Source: Iamia sp038233075
Lineage (GTDB): Bacteria; Actinomycetota; Acidimicrobiia; Acidimicrobiales; Iamiaceae
Reading direction: 5' to 3'
DNA: 64,000 nucleotides
Assembly: GCA_038233075.1 (NCBI GenBank)
Contig: JBBSMQ010000008.1
Coordinates: forward strand, 73,405 to 137,404
In this document: piece by piece, positions 46,483 to 55,601 of the stretch
How positions within the stretch are numbered: the first letter of the stretch is position 1
Layout: every line of letters begins with the position of its first letter
Notes under the pieces: generated by a model
The model's database searches: none
Told to the model about the DNA's origin: nothing
What the model saw: only the letters and a program-made list of their open reading frames with translations
Position numbers and translations under genes: made by a program

Positions 46483-47574
46483 TCAGCTCGAGGCGTCGGC
46501 CAGGGTCAGCACCGCCACCGCGGGGCGGTTGAACAGCCGCACCTGCGGGGCCCGGCCCCGCTCCACGCCCACGCCGGGCGAGACGTAGATCGGGTTGCCG
46601 TCCACCTCGTTCAGGCCGCCCCGGGCCACGGAGCGGGGCACGTCGGTGAGGGTCACGAGCGGCCCGATGCCGGGGACGACGATCTGGCCGCCGTGGGTGT
46701 GGCCGGCCACCGTGAGGTCGACCCGAGCCGCCGCGGGCAGGCCCAGCACGGTGTCGGGCCGGTGGCTCATGAGCAGGGTGAGGGCGCCGTCCTCGGGCGT
46801 GGCCTCCAGCCCGGCCCGGACGGCATCGCCGCCCTCGTCGCCGGAAGCTGCACCGTCCAGGGTGGTGCCGCCGATGCGGAGAGTCCGGTCCCCCACCCGA
46901 CCTCGATCACCTCGTCGTCCAGGATGACGACTCCGGTGCCGGCGAACACCCGGTCGGCGATGTCACCCACGTCCATGTCGCCGCGCACGAAGAAGACGCC
47001 GTGCGGGGCCCGCAGCCTTCCGAGGTCCTGCCGCAGGGCGGGGAGCCCCCCCCTCCCGCTGCTCCGGGCTGCCCTGGAAGATGTCGCCAGGCAGGAGGAT
47101 GAGGTCGGGATCGGCCGCCAGCACGGCGTCGACAGCGGCACGCTCGTGGGACCCGACGTAGGTCGTCTGGTAGTCGGCCAGCACGGCGATGCGCACCGGC
47201 TCGTGGCCCGCCCGCTCCGCGCTGACGGCCACCGTGACCTGGTCCACCCGCAGCCAGTGGGGCTCCACGTGGGTGGCGTAAGCACCCATCGGCGCGGGGA
47301 CGAGGAGCGCCACGCCCAGCACCAGGGGCAGCCGACCGCCGCCCGAGCGCGACCGGAGCGCAAGGAGGCCGACGCCGAGGATGGGGAGGCTGACCGTGAT
47401 CCCCAGGTACAGCAGGTGCATGGCGGTGAAGCCCCAGCGGATCTGCCCGCTCGGGAGGGTCCCGGTCCAGATCAGGGCCAGCCCCCCGACCAGGGCGGCC
47501 CCTCCCAGCCCGGCCGCCACGGCGAGGAGGTCGACCCCCTCCCGCCCGCGGGCCGCCAGGCCGGTGAGGGCCAC
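46483..47574 (-). pseudogene. Broken membrane-anchored metallophosphoesterase gene
   Basis: Three frames join: membrane helices (VDLLAVAAGLGGAALVGGLALIW, LYLGITVSLPILGVGLLAL) and PVRIAVLADYQTTYVGSHE...LLPGDIFQG; then LRAPHGVFFVRGDMD and FAGTGVVILDDEVIEVG; then LLMSHRPDTVL, VAGHTHGGQ and the stop at 46483. Frame changes occur at a run of eight C (47046-47053) and near 46898. All metal-site motifs exist, so few lesions separate this from an intact gene. The N-terminus probably lies further upstream, to about 47742. Confidence 0.75.
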
Positions 47575-47985
47575 ACCGAGGGCGCCGGCGAGGACGGCAG
47601 CGAACGTGAGCGGGAGGGTGACGGCTACGGCGGCGAGCCTGGCACCCGGCCGGGGCCGGTCTCGGGCGGCCCAGGGGGGTGGGCTCCCCCTGGGCCCCGC
47701 CGCCGACCCCAGGGACCGACCAGCGGAGGGCGCGCGCCAACATGTCGCGTGCGAGCGCCCACTCGGGTCCGCTGGTGAGGCACGCCGAGGCCCGGGCTGC
47801 GTCGCGACCTCCTTGCAGGGCAGAACGCCCGTCGCACCGGAGAGGCCTCGCCGAGGTCGGCGGGGTCATCCAGGCCGGCAGCTCGGGGGGCTCGCCTCTT
47901 CTGGCCCGGCCCGCATGTGACCGGCGGGGGCGCGAGCCGGTAGTGTCTCCGGGCTGTCATCCGAGTCGAGGTGTTCGAGGAACCC

Positions 47986-48246
47986 GTGGCCAACATCAAG
48001 AGCCAGATCAAGCGGAACCGCCAGAACGAGACCCGCCGGGTCCGCAACAAGGCCGTCCGCTCCGACCTGCGCACCCGGTCCAAGGTGGCCGAGGCCGCCG
48101 CCGCCCAGGGTGACGCGGACGCCGACGAGGCCCTCCGCCTGGCCGTGAAGCGCATCGACCAGGCCGCGGCCAAGGGCGTCATCCACAAGAAACAGGCCGC
48201 CCGCCGCAAGTCGCGCCTGGTCAAGCGCCTCGCCGCCGAGGGCTGA
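47986..48246 (+). CDS. rpsT: 30S ribosomal protein S20
   Basis: 86 residues, ANIKSQIKRNRQNETRRVRNKAVRSDLRT onward, highly basic. S20 binds the 5' domain of 16S rRNA. The GTG at 47986 gives the exact family N-terminus. TAGTGT at 47941-47946 is the likely -10, giving a leader of about 30-35 nt. It is convergent with holA. Confidence 0.96.
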   Translation: MANIKSQIKRNRQNETRRVRNKAVRSDLRTRSKVAEAAAAQGDADADEALRLAVKRIDQAAAKGVIHKKQAARRKSRLVKRLAAEG

Positions 48247-48381
48247 GAGGCCGAGCGGATAGGTGCCAACGGGGCAGAGCCGCACGAGACGCTCCCGAGA
48301 CCTCTCGGCGACAACACGGTGCCGCGGCGCCAGCCCAAGCTGAGTCGGTTCGCAGCCGGGTGACCCTGGGCCGGGTGAGGC

Positions 48382-49383
48382 TCAGCGCGCCCGGGTGCGG
48401 CTGACGCGGGCCAGACGGGCGACGAGGACCTCCAGGACCAGGTCGTCGGGCCAGGCCTGGGCGCCACGGAGGTCAAGGTCGGCATCAGCCAACCAGGTGA
48501 TGGCTCGGCGGATCCCGACCGAGCCGAGGGCACGGGACTGGTTCAGGGCCTTCTTGGCCGGGAACGTGGATCCCCGCATCCCGAGGATCGCGGCCGCCTC
48601 CTTCTCGGTGCGGGCCCCCGCCCCGTCGAGGCGCAGCATCCGCGCGTAGTGGCCGTGGAGGGTGGCCATCACCTGGAGGGCGTGACGCCCTCCGCCGTGG
48701 AGCATCCGGTGCAGCAGGTCGAGGGCGCCCCCGGCGTCGCCCCTGTCGATGGCGTCGGTGAGGTCCCACGGGGGCACTCCCCCGGCTTCTCCGAGCCACG
48801 GCCGCACGTCCTCCGCTCCCAACCGGGAGCCCGGTCCGTGCACACCCACCAGGCGTTCGGCCAGCTCGACCACGGCGCCGGCGTTCTCGCCCAGCTGGCC
48901 GGCCACCAGCGAGGCGGCGGCACGATCCATGGTCACCCCGTGGCCGACCACCTGATCGATGATCCAGGTCTCGCGGTTCCGGGCCGGCGGGTCGACCTCG
49001 ACCACCTCCCCTCCCGCCGCCGTCACGGCCTTGGTGAGGGTGGGCGGCACCTTGGGCAGGCGGCTTCCCGGCTCGGGGCTCCGTTCCCACACCAGCACCA
49101 GGTCGGTGGTGTCGAGAGGCGCCGTCAGGTGGTCGAGCAGGGGACGGAGGGCATCGGCGTTGGGGAACAGGCCCAGGTGGCGGGCCACCACGATCCGACG
49201 GTCGGTGAGGAAGGGGAGGGTGCTGGCCGCGTCGACCACGGCCGCGAGCTCCTCGTCGGCCCCGGCGTGCTCATCGACCAGGAGCCCGCGGTCGCCGTCA
49301 CCGACCAGGGTGTCGACGATCGATGCGACCGCGCCCTCCCGCAGCACGTCATCACTGCCTTTGATGAGGCGGACCGAGCCCAT
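48382..49383 (-). CDS. holA: DNA polymerase III subunit delta
   Basis: 333 residues. The delta subunit opens the sliding clamp within the clamp loader. The N-terminal part (VRLIKGSDDVLREGAVASIVDTLVG, DRRIVVARHLGLF) and the C-terminal part (ATLHGHYARMLRLDG, STFPAKKALNQSRALG) match HolA. The ATG shares bases with the stop of the small gene upstream. The comEA-comEC-holA order is common in Gram-positives. Confidence 0.95.
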   Translation of the reverse strand: MGSVRLIKGSDDVLREGAVASIVDTLVGDGDRGLLVDEHAGADEELAAVVDAASTLPFLTDRRIVVARHLGLFPNADALRPLLDHLTAPLDTTDLVLVWERSPEPGSRLPKVPPTLTKAVTAAGGEVVEVDPPARNRETWIIDQVVGHGVTMDRAAASLVAGQLGENAGAVVELAERLVGVHGPGSRLGAEDVRPWLGEAGGVPPWDLTDAIDRGDAGGALDLLHRMLHGGGRHALQVMATLHGHYARMLRLDGAGARTEKEAAAILGMRGSTFPAKKALNQSRALGSVGIRRAITWLADADLDLRGAQAWPDDLVLEVLVARLARVSRTRAR

Positions 49384-49652
49384 CAGCGCGGCCCCTCATC
49401 GACCTCGGATTCGGTGTCGCCGGCGGCCACGATGGCGTCGATCACCGCCGCGGCGCGGCGGGCGGCCTGCGGGTGCCGGGTGCGGACGGTGGCGGCGCCG
49501 TCGATGCGGGCCTGCGCCACCATGGCCGCCACCGCGGCCCGATCGGCGATGCCGGTGTCGACGTCGACGTCGACGTCGACGTCGACCTCGGCCTGCTCGG
49601 CCTCGCTGTGCTCCGCCTCGACCACGGCCAGCGGGGACGGGTCAGCGGCCAC
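49383..49652 (-). CDS. Small acidic hypothetical protein upstream of holA
   Basis: 89 residues from GTG 49652. The N-terminal half is acidic and has five Val-Asp repeats coded by five GTCGAC hexamers; the C-terminal half is helical (ADRAAVAAMVAQARIDGAATVRT, AARRAAAVIDAIVAAG). TAGAGT ends 8 nt before the GTG, so a leaderless start and an operon with holA are likely; the stop overlaps the holA ATG. No family recognised. Confidence 0.6.
   Translation of the reverse strand: MAADPSPLAVVEAEHSEAEQAEVDVDVDVDVDTGIADRAAVAAMVAQARIDGAATVRTRHPQAARRAAAVIDAIVAAGDTESEVDEGPR
49557..49586. repeat. Hexamer tandem repeat (GTCGAC)5
   Basis: Five perfect copies of GTCGAC, in frame as Val-Asp pairs in the small gene before holA. 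Copy number change would keep the frame. Confidence 0.9.
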
Positions 49653-49706
49653 GGCTGGTGACTCTACCCCCGACCCCATCCTCCTCCGTCCGCTCCCGCC
49701 CTGCCT

Positions 49707-49748
49707 TTCTGAGCCACTCACGCGTCATCCCTGACGCGTGGCTCAGAA
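49707..49748. terminator. Two-stem hairpin downstream of comEC
   Basis: TTCTGAGCC pairs with GGCTCAGAA, and ACGCGTCA with TGACGCGT around a TCCC loop; four unpaired bases lie in the left arm. It is 47 nt past the comEC stop (minus strand). Likely terminator; it also isolates the small gene-holA unit, which has its own promoter. Confidence 0.65.
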
Positions 49749-49794
49749 GCCCAGACCTCCCACCACCCCGCGTCCATCGGGGTGGCGAGTGGCG

Positions 49795-51729
49795 TCAGCC
49801 GTCGGAGGGATCCTCGGCGACGACGGTGCAGGGGCCGAGCGCGACCGGGGCCACGCACGCCGCCTCGTCGGTGGCGACCAGGGCTAGGCCACCGACCTGG
49901 GAGCCTCCTGGAGGGTGACGACCGAGCCACACGGTCCGCCCCACGCGGGCGCGGTGGTGCGCCGCCCGTTCCTCGTCTCCGGCGCCCGAGCCCGGCCCCA
50001 CGACGAGGACATCGACCCGGGTGACACCGGCGAGGCGCAGCCCCTCGAGGGTCCGGCGTGCCCCGGCGCCCGGTGCGACCACTACCACCGTGGCAGGTCC
50101 CTCGCGCCACACATCCACCCCGCTTACCGGCTCGGCCAGGAGGGGCGGCCGAGCCAGGGCGACGGCCGGCGCGATCAGGGCTCCCAGCGCCAACGCCGCG
50201 GCCAACGCCGCCTGCGGCCGCCCGAGCCCGACACCCCGCGCCGCCGTCACCCCCACCCCGGCGACGGGAGACCGTCCGAGCGACCGGCCGGGCTGCACGT
50301 CCTCGATCCCGCCATCCGCTCCCGGGGCAGCGGCCGCCCGCCCCGGCGCCCGACCCCGCTGCGCCAGCAGGGCGAGGCCCAGCGCGGCCGCCAGGGCAAC
50401 GAGGTGGGGAACGCCCAGCTCGCCGAGGGGGATCGACGCCGCTCGGCGGGCCACGCCCTCGAGCCAGGTCAGGGCGACCGACGTCGGAACGTGCGCGACG
50501 TCCGCGAGGGGCGGGACCAGCCCGGCCACCAGGCCCGCCGGCAGGCCCCAGGTCATCACCAGCGCCGCCGCCGGGGCGGACAGGACGTTGGCGGGCATCG
50601 ATGCCACCGGCACCCCGCCGAACACCCCGATCAGCAGGGGGGCCACGCCCAGCTGGGCCGCGGCGGTGACAGCGACGGGCAGCACCAGGGCCGGCGGACC
50701 GGGAGCCAGGGCGATGAGACGGGGCGCGAGGACCACGATCCCGGCCGTGGCCGCCACCGACAGCTGGAAGCCGGTGGAGCGCACCAGGAAGGGGTCGACG
50801 AGGACCAGCCCGGTGATGGCGAGGGCCAGCAAGTGGACTCCCGTGGTCGGTCGGCCCCGGGCCGTGGCCACCGCGGCGGCACCGGCCATGGCCACCGCCC
50901 GCAACACCGAGGGCTCGAAGCGGGTCACGGTGGCGAACAGGGCCAGCAGGACGGCGACGGCGAGGATCCGTCCGGTGGGCCCGGCGCGCCGCAGCAGCGG
51001 GGCCGCGACCGCCAGGACGAAGGCCACGTTCTGTCCCGACACCGCCAGGAGGTGTGAGAGACCGGAGCCACGGAAGTCGTCGGTGAGCTCCGGGGTCTGG
51101 TCCCGGTCGTCGCCCAGCACCAGGCCGACGAACAGCGAGCGCTGCTGCGGACCCAGCCCGTCGGCTCCGTCGGCCAGGGTGCGACGGAGGTGGTTGGCGG
51201 CCCGCCAGGGCACCGCGGCCGGGGGTCCCGGTCGCGCGTCGCGCACCGCGAGGCGGGCCGACACGTGTCGCACCTCCAGCCAGTCGGCGTCGTCGGGCAG
51301 GGGCCCCATGCGCCCCGTCACCTCCAGGTGCTCGCCGGCGAGACGGGGCCGCACCACCTCGGCGGCGGGAGCCTCGGCCACCAGCAGCACGAGGCGGCCG
51401 TCGAAGCGGGCGACCGCCTCCACCGCGCCCCAGCGGGCCTCGGGGTCCCCCACCAGGGTCACCTGGCCCTGCACCGGCCCCGGCTCGGGCGCGGACATGC
51501 CGGCCTGGGCCCGGGCGGCCAGGCCGGAGGCGGCCAGAGCGGCGGCGACGAGCAGCAGACCGGGTCGCCGCACAACAGCGGCAAGGGCGCCGATCGCCAG
51601 CGGCACGACCAGGGCCACCGGGTGGGCCACCACGGCTCCGGTCACGGTGGCCGCCGCGAGGGCGAGGGCACCGCCGGTGCTGAGCGAACGGTCCGGGCGG
51701 GGCGGAGGCGGGAGGGGCAGCTCGCTCAC
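49795..51729 (-). CDS. ComEC/Rec2 family DNA-uptake channel protein
   Basis: 644 residues, GTG start. N-terminal soluble OB-like domain (VQGQVTLVGDPEARW), then the competence domain with membrane helices: FVGLVLGDDRDQTPELTDDFRGSGLSHLLAVSGQNVAFVLAVA is the ComEC signature; DPFLVRSTGFQLSVAATAGIVVLAP follows. The C-terminus lacks the metallo-beta-lactamase domain of long ComEC proteins and has only about 100 residues after the last helix. It lies downstream of comEA. Confidence 0.92.
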   Translation of the reverse strand: MSELPLPPPPRPDRSLSTGGALALAAATVTGAVVAHPVALVVPLAIGALAAVVRRPGLLLVAAALAASGLAARAQAGMSAPEPGPVQGQVTLVGDPEARWGAVEAVARFDGRLVLLVAEAPAAEVVRPRLAGEHLEVTGRMGPLPDDADWLEVRHVSARLAVRDARPGPPAAVPWRAANHLRRTLADGADGLGPQQRSLFVGLVLGDDRDQTPELTDDFRGSGLSHLLAVSGQNVAFVLAVAAPLLRRAGPTGRILAVAVLLALFATVTRFEPSVLRAVAMAGAAAVATARGRPTTGVHLLALAITGLVLVDPFLVRSTGFQLSVAATAGIVVLAPRLIALAPGPPALVLPVAVTAAAQLGVAPLLIGVFGGVPVASMPANVLSAPAAALVMTWGLPAGLVAGLVPPLADVAHVPTSVALTWLEGVARRAASIPLGELGVPHLVALAAALGLALLAQRGRAPGRAAAAPGADGGIEDVQPGRSLGRSPVAGVGVTAARGVGLGRPQAALAAALALGALIAPAVALARPPLLAEPVSGVDVWREGPATVVVVAPGAGARRTLEGLRLAGVTRVDVLVVGPGSGAGDEERAAHHRARVGRTVWLGRHPPGGSQVGGLALVATDEAACVAPVALGPCTVVAEDPSDG

Positions 51730-51820
51730 CGGTGTACCGCCACGCCGTCAGACCCACTCCCGCCACTGGTCGGCGGCAGCCACCGACGAGCGCGGCTCAC
51801 CCCACGTGTCCGTGTGCCCC

Positions 51821-52633
51821 TCACACCGTGACCAGGGGGGCGATCTCGGCCAGCTTGGCGTCGCCGATGCCCCGGACCTCCAGGAGCTCCTCGACCGAGG
51901 AGAAGCCGCCGTTCTCGGCGCGGTACGTGACGATGGTCCCGGCGATGGCCGGTCCGACGCCCGGCAACTCGTCCAGCTCGTCCTCCGAGGCGGTGTTGAG
52001 GTCGATGAGGGCGGCGGGTCCCTCTCCCGGCGCACCGTCGGGCCCCGGCGCGCCGGCGGGCAGGTCGGGGGCGGCCACCGGTGGCGGCACCTCCTCGCCC
52101 ACCCGCGGGACGTAGACCCGGGCCCCGTCCACCAGGGGCGCGGCCAGGTTGATCCGAGCGGCATCGGCGTCGGGGGCCAAGCCTCCGGCGGCTCGCACCA
52201 GGTCGTCGACACGGGCCGTGGGCGCCAGCCGGTAGATGCCGGGGTGGGCCACCGCACCGGCCGCGTGGGCGATCAGCTCGGTCGGCGCCGAGGTGGTGGA
52301 CGCACCCGCCGCCTCCGTCGCGACGGCGCCGTCGGCGGCGCCCGCGGTCGCCCCGGCCTCGGTCGTGGCACGCGGCAGGGCCTCCTCGAACGGGGCCGGT
52401 GCCGGCCGGAGGAGCCAGGCGGCGGCGATCGCGGCCACCACCGCGGCGGCACCCCACGCCACCAGCCGGAGATCGAGGCCCAGGCGTCTCCGCAGGTCGA
52501 CCAGCCGGTCGCTCCAGGAGGAGACGTCGTGGTCCTCGAATCGGAGGTCATCGTCGGCGACCGGTGGGTCGTCCCACGGATCGGGGTCGTCGAGGGTCCG
52601 CGTCGGCGGAGGGGACGGTGCAGGGTCGGGCAT
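51821..52633 (-). CDS. ComEA-like DNA-binding protein
   Basis: 270 residues: a cytoplasmic acidic N-terminus, one membrane helix (residues 56-75), an SLBB domain (residues 118-152, HAAGAVAHPGIYRLAP) and a C-terminal double helix-hairpin-helix domain (LNTASEDELDELPGVGPAIA, GIGDAKLAEIAPLV). ComEA binds incoming DNA outside the membrane and hands it to ComEC. The ATG is at 52633. Confidence 0.93.
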   Translation of the reverse strand: MPDPAPSPPPTRTLDDPDPWDDPPVADDDLRFEDHDVSSWSDRLVDLRRRLGLDLRLVAWGAAAVVAAIAAAWLLRPAPAPFEEALPRATTEAGATAGAADGAVATEAAGASTTSAPTELIAHAAGAVAHPGIYRLAPTARVDDLVRAAGGLAPDADAARINLAAPLVDGARVYVPRVGEEVPPPVAAPDLPAGAPGPDGAPGEGPAALIDLNTASEDELDELPGVGPAIAGTIVTYRAENGGFSSVEELLEVRGIGDAKLAEIAPLVTV

Positions 52634-53070
52634 GAGGCGCCTCCCGGCTCGGGGTCACCGCGAGAGGCGGCGACGACGGGTGCACGGGGGAAGCGCTGTT
52701 GCCCGGAGCCAACCGGCAACGATGACAAGTGTAGAGCACGCTCCGCCGAGCCGGACAGGGCTCACCGACCGGCGACGGACGGGGCATCAGGGCCCACCGC
52801 GGCTGAGGCCGATCGCGGAGGCCAGGACCCGGGACCAGGTCAAGACGGCCCGCCGCGAGGGCTGGATCTACGTCCCTCCCAGCCGTCACGTCAGCCGCGC
52901 CCCGCCCCCACCTGAGCGATACCGCGCCACCATCGGGGGCGCGATGGCCCCCAAGGGTGGCGGTTTCGGGGAGATGCCCAAGCCGCGGACGCTGTTCCCC
53001 GCTGCTCGGGGTCGACCGCCAGCGCCACGCCCCTCGTCGTCCGCCCAGAACGGCTCAGCGGCTCAGGGAC
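52634..53070. other. 437-nt gap without recognised gene
   Basis: Short open frames exist on the plus strand (a piece reading DQVKTARREGWIYVPPSRH near 52830) but none resembles a known protein or has a clear start. The comEA promoter should lie at the left end; GTGTAGAGC near 52730 may belong to it. Confidence 0.4.
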
Positions 53071-54195
53071 TCAGCGCGTCCGGGCCACCAGGTCCTCGAC
53101 CCGCACCAGGGCCAGATCGAGCCCGCCGTAGACCGTGGTGGTGTAGGCGATGAGCTGGTCGTCGAGCACGAACTGCGGGTGCGGGTCCGGGTGGTAGCCG
53201 GCCTGGGCCCGAGCCGAGGGCCACGGCCAGGCGCTGACGATGTCGACGCTCACCCCGGTGGTGGTGTCATGGAAGACCACGCGGCAGGGCTCGGGGTCCC
53301 AGTGGTAGGTGTTGATGTCGCCGACCAGCAGGGTGGTGTCCGCCGAGGCATGGGAGTGGCAGGTGCCGCCGGGCCAGAGCGTGGTGCGCCGGCCCGTGGC
53401 CAGGTCCACCCGCTCGGTCCCCCACCCGACGTCCACGTAGAGGACCGCGGCGCCGTCGGTGCTCCACCACTCGTGGAACTGCACCTGCACCCGCTCGTGG
53501 CCCGACGGGAACACCGGCTCGGGGGGCCGGCCCTCGTCCAGCACCCAGATGCGGTTCTCCCAGTGCTGTCGCTCGCCGGTGGCGGGGTCGTGCCAGTAGT
53601 CCTGGGCCAGGAGCAGGCGGCGGGCGTCGGTCGGGTGGAACTGCGAGTGCTGGAAACGGCGGTCCGACTCGAACCAGAGGTCGAAGGCCCCGGTGGCGAT
53701 GTCGACCACCCCGACCTGCCACCGGTTCCCCGCCCAGATGTCGAGGTTGAGCAGCTGACCGTCGGCCGAGCGGGTCAGGTGCGTCGACAACCGTCGCACG
53801 TCACGCCCGCCGGTGACCTTGTCGCCGATGGTCGCCACCTCGACGACGGGGCGGTCCGGTCCCGGCTCGCGTCGGAACACCCCTCCCGGATGAGCCCAGA
53901 TGACCTCGCCGGTGGACCGGTCGACGTACGGCGACTCGGCCTCGAAGTGCGTGTCCGGGTACACCTCGACGGTCCCCCGGGCCACGTCGACCAAGCCCAG
54001 GACGTGCGGTGACGGCGGGTCCGAGGCGTACAGCCAGATCCAGCGGCCGTCGTCGGTGATGTTGGGGCTGGTGAAGTAGAAGGCCTGCTGCCAACGAGCC
54101 GCCCGTCGGGTCAGCACGTGGCTCGTCACGCCGCTTGCCGGGTCGGTCCACGGCGTGAACAGGGGCGACGACTCCGGGTGCAGGTGCTGGTTCAT
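53071..54195 (-). CDS. Oligogalacturonate lyase-like beta-propeller protein
   Basis: 374 residues. Repeating beta-propeller blades (FTSPNITDDGRWIWLYAS, VYPDTHFEAESPYVD, HSQFHPTDARRLLLAQD, WSTDGAAVLYVDVG, GTCHSHASADTTLLVGDI) match the oligogalacturonate lyase (PL22) family, whose active site uses histidines and Mn2+. In pectin degraders the enzyme cleaves unsaturated digalacturonate; here no other pectin gene is near, so the substrate is open. The ATG is at 54195. Confidence 0.75.
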   Translation of the reverse strand: MNQHLHPESSPLFTPWTDPASGVTSHVLTRRAARWQQAFYFTSPNITDDGRWIWLYASDPPSPHVLGLVDVARGTVEVYPDTHFEAESPYVDRSTGEVIWAHPGGVFRREPGPDRPVVEVATIGDKVTGGRDVRRLSTHLTRSADGQLLNLDIWAGNRWQVGVVDIATGAFDLWFESDRRFQHSQFHPTDARRLLLAQDYWHDPATGERQHWENRIWVLDEGRPPEPVFPSGHERVQVQFHEWWSTDGAAVLYVDVGWGTERVDLATGRRTTLWPGGTCHSHASADTTLLVGDINTYHWDPEPCRVVFHDTTTGVSVDIVSAWPWPSARAQAGYHPDPHPQFVLDDQLIAYTTTVYGGLDLALVRVEDLVARTR

Positions 54196-54211
54196 CGGAC
54201 GCGGCTCGGGC

Positions 54212-54559
54212 TCATCGGAGCGGGGTGGTGAGGTCGGGGCGTCGGGCCCTCCACTCGGCGTCGACCTCGAGGCCGATGCGACGGTACGCCGCCCAGTGCG
54301 GCCACCCCTCGATCCGCTGGCCGAGGTAGTCGTGCAGGTAGGCGACCAGGAAGCCGGCCACGCCTCGCTCCCGGTACTGGCGCACGTGCTCCGCCTCGTG
54401 GGCCAGCAGGTGGATGGAGCCCGCCGACCGGCGTCGGATCGACACCAGCGGCCCGATCGTGATCGCCGCCGCGCCGGGCGGCACCGGACCGCCGACCCAC
54501 AGCCAGTGGTCCCGATGGCGACGGAGCTCCACGTCGGTCCTCTGCGTCGACCCGCCCAC
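54212..54559 (-). CDS. Small HExxH-containing hypothetical protein
   Basis: 115 residues. HLLAHEAEHVRQYRERGVAGFLVAYLHDYL carries an HEAEH zinc-protease-like motif followed by a helix with a possible third ligand, similar to short DUF4157-like proteins. The N-terminus has strands (HWLWVGGPVPPGAAAITIGPLVSI). It begins 2 nt before the stop of the upstream thioredoxin gene, so they are likely co-transcribed. The activity is unproven. Confidence 0.65.
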   Translation of the reverse strand: MGGSTQRTDVELRRHRDHWLWVGGPVPPGAAAITIGPLVSIRRRSAGSIHLLAHEAEHVRQYRERGVAGFLVAYLHDYLGQRIEGWPHWAAYRRIGLEVDAEWRARRPDLTTPLR

Positions 54560-54561
54560 CG

Positions 54562-55266
54562 CTAGAAGAGCTTGGAGGTGAGGGCCTTGCGGTAGGGCGT
54601 GGTGCGGGGGTCGTCGGGGCCGAGCACCTCGAGCAGGTCGAGGAACTCCTGACGGGCGGCCTCGTCGGCCGCGGCCTGGTCGAGGAGGGCGTCGAGGCGG
54701 ACGTCGATGTGGTCGCCGCCGTCGGCGTCACCGGTGCGGGCCCGGGCGGCGATGCGCCGGGTGGCGGCGGTCTCAGGGATGCGGGCGAGCAGCTCCAGCG
54801 CCTCCTCACCCCGGTCGTCGTCCACCAGGGCCTCGGCCAGGGCCTCGGTGACCTCGACGTTGGCGGGGTCGAGCTCGAGAGCCAGGCGCAGCGACGAGAT
54901 GTCGCCCTCGGCCATGAGCCGCGCCACCTCACCCTCCTCGGCGGTGGGCAGCAGGCCGTTGACGAAGGATTCGACGGCGTCTTTGCCCTGGGCGCCGACG
55001 AAGCTGTCGATCACCGCGCCGTTCCGGATGCCGAACACGGCGGGGATGCCCTGCACCTTGAACGCGGCGGAGATCTGGGGGTTCTCGTCCACGTTGACCT
55101 TGGCCAGCACCGCGGCACCGTCGGTGGCGGCCACCGCGTCCTCGATGATCGGCCCGAGCTGGCGGCAGGGCCCGCACCAGGGAGCCCACAGGTCGACGAC
55201 GACGGGCCGTTCCTTGGAAGGCTCGATGACGGCGGTCTGGAAGGTGGCGTCGGTGACGTCGACCAT
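54562..55266 (-). CDS. YbbN/CnoX-type thioredoxin with TPR-like domain
   Basis: 234 residues. The thioredoxin domain has the active site WCGPC (Cys 32 and 35) in VVVDLWAPWCGPCRQLGPI; residues 115-234 are TPR-like helices (LRLALELDPANVEVTEALAEALVDD...). Such proteins act as redox-sensitive holdases and work with DnaK and GroEL. ATG 55266 follows AGGAG; a GTG codon directly precedes it. Confidence 0.92.
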   Translation of the reverse strand: MVDVTDATFQTAVIEPSKERPVVVDLWAPWCGPCRQLGPIIEDAVAATDGAAVLAKVNVDENPQISAAFKVQGIPAVFGIRNGAVIDSFVGAQGKDAVESFVNGLLPTAEEGEVARLMAEGDISSLRLALELDPANVEVTEALAEALVDDDRGEEALELLARIPETAATRRIAARARTGDADGGDHIDVRLDALLDQAAADEAARQEFLDLLEVLGPDDPRTTPYRKALTSKLF

Positions 55267-55394
55267 CACGGTCTCCTGGGGGACGGGGGATCAGACCCTG
55301 CAAACCTATCGGTGCCCGGCCGGACCCCGGCGCCTGCCGGCCGCGGCCAGGACCGGCGCACGTCCATCGCGTGAGCCCGGTCGTCGGAACGCGC

Positions 55395-55578
55395 CGCTCT
55401 CGTTGGTCCCTGCCGGCGTCCACGTGGCACCCGGGAGCATCGCCACCCCGACCCGGGTGCCCAACGCCCACATCCGCGTCTGCGTCGACCGGCCGTGGAC
55501 GTCGGTCGAGAGGGCATCCGCCGCCTCGGCCTGGCCTGGCGGGAGCTCGACGCCCGGCCCGCGGCCGTGTTGGGCTGA
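55395..55578 (+). pseudogene. C-terminal remnant of a MocR/aminotransferase-like regulator
   Basis: VPAGVHVAPGSIATPTRVPN and AHIRVCVDRPWTSVE, then in another frame EGIRRLGLAWRELDARPAAVLG and a TGA at 55576. This is the end of a class I aminotransferase-fold protein, best fitting MocR (GntR-PLP) regulators. One frameshift lies near 55508 and the rest of the gene is absent. Confidence 0.55.
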
Positions 55579-55601
55579 CGGCCGCAGCTCCCCGCAACCG
55601 G

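Noticed and set aside
48290..48320. CCGAGA/TCTCGG hairpin between rpsT and holA as a terminator
   Set aside because: The loop would be only 2 nt and the stem 6 bp; too weak to report.
49557..49586. (GTCGAC)5 as a regulator binding array
   Set aside because: It lies in a coding frame as Val-Asp pairs with no promoter within it, so a coding repeat is the simpler explanation.
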